A stretch of DNA of 64,000 nucleotides from Planococcus plakortidis. Lineage in GTDB: Bacteria; Bacillota; Bacilli; Bacillales_A; Planococcaceae. Positions 61,112 to 64,000 of the stretch are shown piece by piece. A model generated the notes under the pieces. It ran no database searches. It had not been told where the DNA came from and was given only the letters and a program-made list of their open reading frames with translations. A program made the translations under genes and the position numbers. The DNA lies in assembly GCF_001687605.2 (NCBI RefSeq), contig NZ_CP016539.2, forward strand, positions 2,324,501 through 2,388,500. Reading direction: 5' to 3'. Within the stretch, counting starts at the first letter, position 1, and every line of letters begins with the position of its first letter.

Positions 61112-61657
61112 TTAAAGATCCACCATCTCCATTTGCACTTGGAAGCCCTCGTAATGCATCAGCATCCTGCCGACCTCATCCCATGAATACTGCTTGCCAT
61201 TTACCACCAGCACTGGAATGTCGCGATCCTCTCCGCTCGGTTCCACCCGTCTTGCCAACCGGTCATTTGGCAGCAAGTGATATGTCTGGCCGTTTGGAAA
61301 CTTACCTTCTTCGATATATGCTTCCGACATGCCGTTTTCTGCCTTAGCCAATAAACGCAAAAGCAGATCCCCTTGGTCTCCATGCAACTCGCCATATTCC
61401 CGGAATTGATACCCGCCTTCCGTCTCTTCCTCCACGTCCATGATGATGCCAATAGGATCCAAGCGCTTCCTTAAACGGAACTGATGCACTTTCCCTTGCC
61501 CGTCCTTTATCGCTACGCCTTCTAGATAGCTCGTTGCCGTAACGCCTAATTGTTTCGCCATCATTTCGTTGTAGCAATCCAAACATAGAGGATTCCTATC
61601 GAACCGGATGTAGCTTTCGTTCTTCTTGCAAACTTGACACTTCCCCAAACCTTCCAC
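61112..61657 (-). CDS. Zinc-ribbon hypothetical protein
   Basis: About 181 residues. The N-terminus has CQVCKKNESYIRFDRNPLC and LDC, four Cys that form a zinc ribbon. Two further domains follow: FRLRKRLDPIGIIMDVEEET with EYGELHGDQGDLLLRLLAKA, and PVLVVNGKQYSWDEVGRMLM. It resembles uncharacterised Bacillales proteins; no enzymatic motif is seen. A GTG start overlaps a weak AAGGGG site and a TTG three codons later is possible. Confidence 0.65.
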   Translation of the reverse strand: MEGLGKCQVCKKNESYIRFDRNPLCLDCYNEMMAKQLGVTATSYLEGVAIKDGQGKVHQFRLRKRLDPIGIIMDVEEETEGGYQFREYGELHGDQGDLLLRLLAKAENGMSEAYIEEGKFPNGQTYHLLPNDRLARRVEPSGEDRDIPVLVVNGKQYSWDEVGRMLMHYEGFQVQMEMVDL

Positions 61658-61755
61658 CCCTTGTTCACATTTAGTCTATGCTTCTAGAGTATGTTATGTA
61701 CTAAGCATGCGCAATCGGAAAAATTCAAAGGCATGTTGAATTTCGTGCAAAGCCT

Positions 61756-61796
61756 GAAAAAGCCAGTAATCCGGTGGAACTGATTACTGGCTTTTT
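61756..61796 (-). terminator. Terminator of the amino-acid ABC operon
   Basis: AAAAAGCCAGTAATC / GATTACTGGCTTTTT stem; the repeat pair lies between it and the permease stop. Confidence 0.85.
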
Positions 61797-61803
61797 CGCT
61801 TTA

Positions 61804-61890
61804 AATTGTGTCAAGCACAGGGGCAAAACTAAATACAAATCGCCACCTCACGCCTTTCTGCACTCTTAAATTGTGTGATACACAGGGACA
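61804..61890 (+). repeat. 22-bp hairpin-motif pair (65-bp period)
   Basis: Copies at 61804-61825 (TCAAG core) and 61869-61890 (GATA core), starts 65 bp apart, ending 12 bp from the permease stop codon at 61903. Confidence 0.85.
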
Positions 61891-61902
61891 CAAACACACG
61901 CC

Positions 61903-62595
61903 CTAAGTCCGGCTAACCAAATAAGACTCATACTTCCCAGTCAACTTCACAACCAATGCCGCCACTCCCCAATACATCAACGCAGCCACCACGAACGCTT
62001 CGACATAATACGAGTTCGACGCAGCGATCAACCTGGCTTCGGCGAAGATGTCGACAACCGTGATCATGAACCCGAGGGAGATGGCTTTCATAACGACGAG
62101 GAAGGCGCTACCGAATTCCGGCAATGCTTCAACGAGTGCCTGCGGCGTGATGATTCGCTTGAATGCCTGGAATGGTGTATATCCGAGTGATCTCGCCGCT
62201 TCGATTTGCCCGTAGCTGACCGACAGGAACGAACCTCTGATCGTTTCGGCCTGGAAGGACGAGACCGTGAGAGACACCGCAACGATGAGAATCACAACCG
62301 GTGAGATATTGTTCGCGTTGTAATCCAAATTCAGCAAGCCCGTGAAATAGCCGATGATGCTCGGCAAGGAATAATACATGATAAAGATGAACACAATCAG
62401 CGGCGTGCCTCTCAAAAACAGCTTGAACAGCATGACTACTTGCTTCAGCACCGGCACATTGTATTCCTGGACCAGTGCCATCGCGGTCCCGATCAACACC
62501 GACAGGATGAAAATGGTGATGGCCAACGCGACGGTTTGAGGGACGACACTTAAGATGCCGAAAAAGTTATCGACCAAAATATCCATGTTGAGCAT
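61903..62595 (-). CDS. Amino-acid ABC transporter permease, second subunit
   Basis: About 230 residues with five hydrophobic segments in the His/Glu/Gln/Arg/opine-type permease pattern: TVALAITIFILSVLIGTAMA, FLRGTPLIVFIFIMYYSLP and the EAA loop QIEAARSLGYTPFQAFKRII. It pairs with the permease encoded immediately upstream to import an amino acid or related polar solute. Start and preceding stop abut. The substrate cannot be read from sequence; cystine-type systems have similar gene order. Confidence 0.88.
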   Translation of the reverse strand: MLNMDILVDNFFGILSVVPQTVALAITIFILSVLIGTAMALVQEYNVPVLKQVVMLFKLFLRGTPLIVFIFIMYYSLPSIIGYFTGLLNLDYNANNISPVVILIVAVSLTVSSFQAETIRGSFLSVSYGQIEAARSLGYTPFQAFKRIITPQALVEALPEFGSAFLVVMKAISLGFMITVVDIFAEARLIAASNSYYVEAFVVAALMYWGVAALVVKLTGKYESYLVSRT

Positions 62596-63306
62596 TTACG
62601 CCACCCTCTTTGCTTTGAGGCCTGAATCGAGCTTGAATTTCTGCGTTTTCTTCTCAAACAAGCGCACCATGCCATCTGATAGGAAGGTCACCACTATGTA
62701 GATGGCTGCCACGATCAAGAACACTTGCACTTGGTTCATGCCGAATGAGGATGCGGCGATCAATTCCGCGCGGCCCATGATGTCAGCCACACCGAGTGCA
62801 AACACAAGCGATGTATCATGGATCAAGTGAATGAGCGCATTGCCCCAGCCCGGCAACGCGACCGGCACCGTTTGCGGCAAAATGATGCGGAAGAATTTCT
62901 TCGCCGGCGTGTAGCCCAGACTGTCGGCTGCTTCATGCTGTCCTTTGTCGACCGCCTTGTACGCAGCCCGCAACACTTCCGTCAAATAACCGCCGTGGTA
63001 AAGCGTCAAGGCCAAAATGGCCGCGACGGTCGCGCTCATGCTGGTGACATTGATGCCAAAATTCCCGAGCAATGGCGGCAACGCGTAATAGACAATGAAT
63101 AATTGAATGATAATCGGCACACTTCGGGTGAACGAAGAAATAACGACCGTAATTTGCTTCAGGACCGGAATATTCTTGACGTTGATCATAGTCAGCACAG
63201 CGCCTAATAATAAGCCCAGTACCGCCGACGCCAACAGAATGATAAACGTGATATGCGCGACATCTAGTAATAACGAAACGATTTCCCATGTGCTCGGTGT
63301 AACCAT
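62596..63306 (-). CDS. Amino-acid ABC transporter permease, first subunit
   Basis: About 236 residues. TFIILLASAVLGLLLGAVLT, FTRSVPIIIQLFIVYYALPP and the EAA loop QHEAADSLGYTPAKKFFRII identify the polar-amino-acid permease family. The second permease begins at its stop and the substrate-binding protein lies 90 bp upstream, giving SBP-permease-permease order. The ATPase is not in the window. Confidence 0.88.
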   Translation of the reverse strand: MVTPSTWEIVSLLLDVAHITFIILLASAVLGLLLGAVLTMINVKNIPVLKQITVVISSFTRSVPIIIQLFIVYYALPPLLGNFGINVTSMSATVAAILALTLYHGGYLTEVLRAAYKAVDKGQHEAADSLGYTPAKKFFRIILPQTVPVALPGWGNALIHLIHDTSLVFALGVADIMGRAELIAASSFGMNQVQVFLIVAAIYIVVTFLSDGMVRLFEKKTQKFKLDSGLKAKRVA

Positions 63307-63396
63307 ACAGCAAGCCTCCCCTTTCGCAACTGGCGCTCTCTCCTGAGGGGCCCATCCGCTTCCGCCCAGGAGGGTTCGCCATCAAATTTGGCCGAG

Positions 63397-64000
63397 CTAC
63401 TCTTTCTTCGTCACTTCATACTGGAACACGTCTTCTCCGTAGTATTCCTCCGAAATCTCAGAAAGCGTGCCTTCTTCTCTCAATTCCTTCAAGACCTGAT
63501 CCACTTCTTCCATCAGCTTTTCATTTTCTTCTGATTTGTAGATGAGCATGATCGTCTCGCCGACATAGATCGGATCTGGCTGCACCACTTTCAAGCCGAG
63601 CTCTTCGATGATTTCGTTCTGCCCTAGGTTCGCCGGACCGATGAATGCATCGTATTTGCCGTCGTCAATTTCTTTCAAGCGCTGTGCGTAAGGGATATCG
63701 CCACTGGATTCTTCCAGCTCAAGTTTATGATCAGGGTTCGCTTCCTGCCAGTCCAACACCACTTGCAAGGTTCCACCGCCCGCTGTAAATGGCGTGATTT
63801 TCTTGCCGACCAAATCTTCGAGCGTTTCAATGCCGCTGCCTTCTTTTACATACATTTTGATCAAGCTGCGGCCAGTCGGTTCAGATGGCACGAGGAATTG
63901 CTCTTCCCGTTCAGGCGTCGGGTAAAAACCGCCGACGTTCAACTCATACTTCCCTGTTTTCAATCCCGTTTCCTGCGCACTGTCCGCAACCGCTTGAATG
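63397..64000 (-). CDS. Amino-acid ABC transporter substrate-binding protein, C-terminal part
   Basis: The gene runs off the right end of the window; about 200 C-terminal residues are present. The pattern is that of SBP family 3: MYVKEGSGIETLEDLVGKKI, FTAGGGTLQVVLDWQEANPD, IDDGKYDAFIGPANLGQNEI and ILREEG-like LKELREEGTLSEISEEYYGE. The signal peptide must lie outside. It feeds the two permeases downstream. Confidence 0.88.
   Translation of the reverse strand, partial: IQAVADSAQETGLKTGKYELNVGGFYPTPEREEQFLVPSEPTGRSLIKMYVKEGSGIETLEDLVGKKITPFTAGGGTLQVVLDWQEANPDHKLELEESSGDIPYAQRLKEIDDGKYDAFIGPANLGQNEIIEELGLKVVQPDPIYVGETIMLIYKSEENEKLMEEVDQVLKELREEGTLSEISEEYYGEDVFQYEVTKKE

Noticed and set aside
23417..61890. 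Regularly spaced short repeats as a CRISPR array
   Set aside because: Copies occur in twos at many separate loci, spacers resemble one another, and no cas genes are present; this is a dispersed repeat family.

Overview
The window looks like chromosomal DNA of a low-to-mid GC Gram-positive of the Bacillales, probably a Planococcaceae member such as Planococcus. This is inferred from the strong AGGAGG-type ribosome sites, the GTG and TTG starts, an LTA-synthase-type sulfatase, ComK, a CWB2 wall-anchor protein, the mtlA-mtlR-mtlD and ptsH-ptsI genes and the Bacillales-type DUF families. No rRNA, tRNA or CRISPR array was seen.

Layout. 1-12 kb is core-like: the end of a possible HEPN-domain gene, an Lrp regulator divergent from an MBL-fold hydrolase, a flavodoxin-fold oxidoreductase, a PatB-type C-S lyase, an LTA-synthase-like enzyme, a diguanylate cyclase, VanZ and a CWB2 surface protein. 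12-23 kb holds small membrane proteins, an unusual helicase/nuclease/LexA-peptidase fusion (13436-15862), three tandem CxxC membrane proteins, a rhodanese lipoprotein, a 1376-residue TPR protein with a C39-like peptidase domain, and a carboxyethylornithine-synthase-like dehydrogenase. 23.4-24.6 kb holds a RAYT-type Y1 transposase gene flanked by short repeats. 24.5-37 kb is metabolism: nagB, a glutaredoxin, an SGNH hydrolase, mannitol PTS genes and the general PTS genes. 37.0-40.3 kb is an AT-rich island with a HigBA-like toxin-antitoxin pair, a GIY-YIG protein and a large unrecognised coiled-coil protein. 40.5-48.8 kb has AgcS, VanZ, a HAD hydrolase, comK and gene remnants. 48.9-59.9 kb is a more AT-rich secondary-metabolite cluster: a split NRPS (C-T-R and A-T proteins), a type II thioesterase, a regulator, two ABC-2 exporters and an Sfp-type PPTase. 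A decayed IS1182-type element follows. 61-64 kb encodes an amino-acid ABC importer that runs out of the window.

The most striking signal is a repeat family scattered from 23.4 to 61.9 kb. A 22-bp motif (AATTGTGT, three variable bases, ACACAGGGACA) forms a tiny hairpin and occurs about 33 times. It is usually in direct pairs 64-65 bp apart and lies mostly between the stop codon of a minus-strand gene and its terminator hairpin. The only transposase in the window of the family known to work on such repeats sits between oppositely oriented pairs of it. In places the repeat supplies the C-terminus of a gene (nagB), interrupts one (a PrpR_N-domain gene) and flanks the toxin/nuclease island as direct repeats.

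The NRPS cluster is also notable. The A-domain code that I read by eye resembles that of cysteine-activating domains, the reductase-terminated protein has no A domain, and there are three single-base frameshifts, all in short homopolymers. A small gene at 17.7 kb has a fourth. These may be real decay or assembly error.
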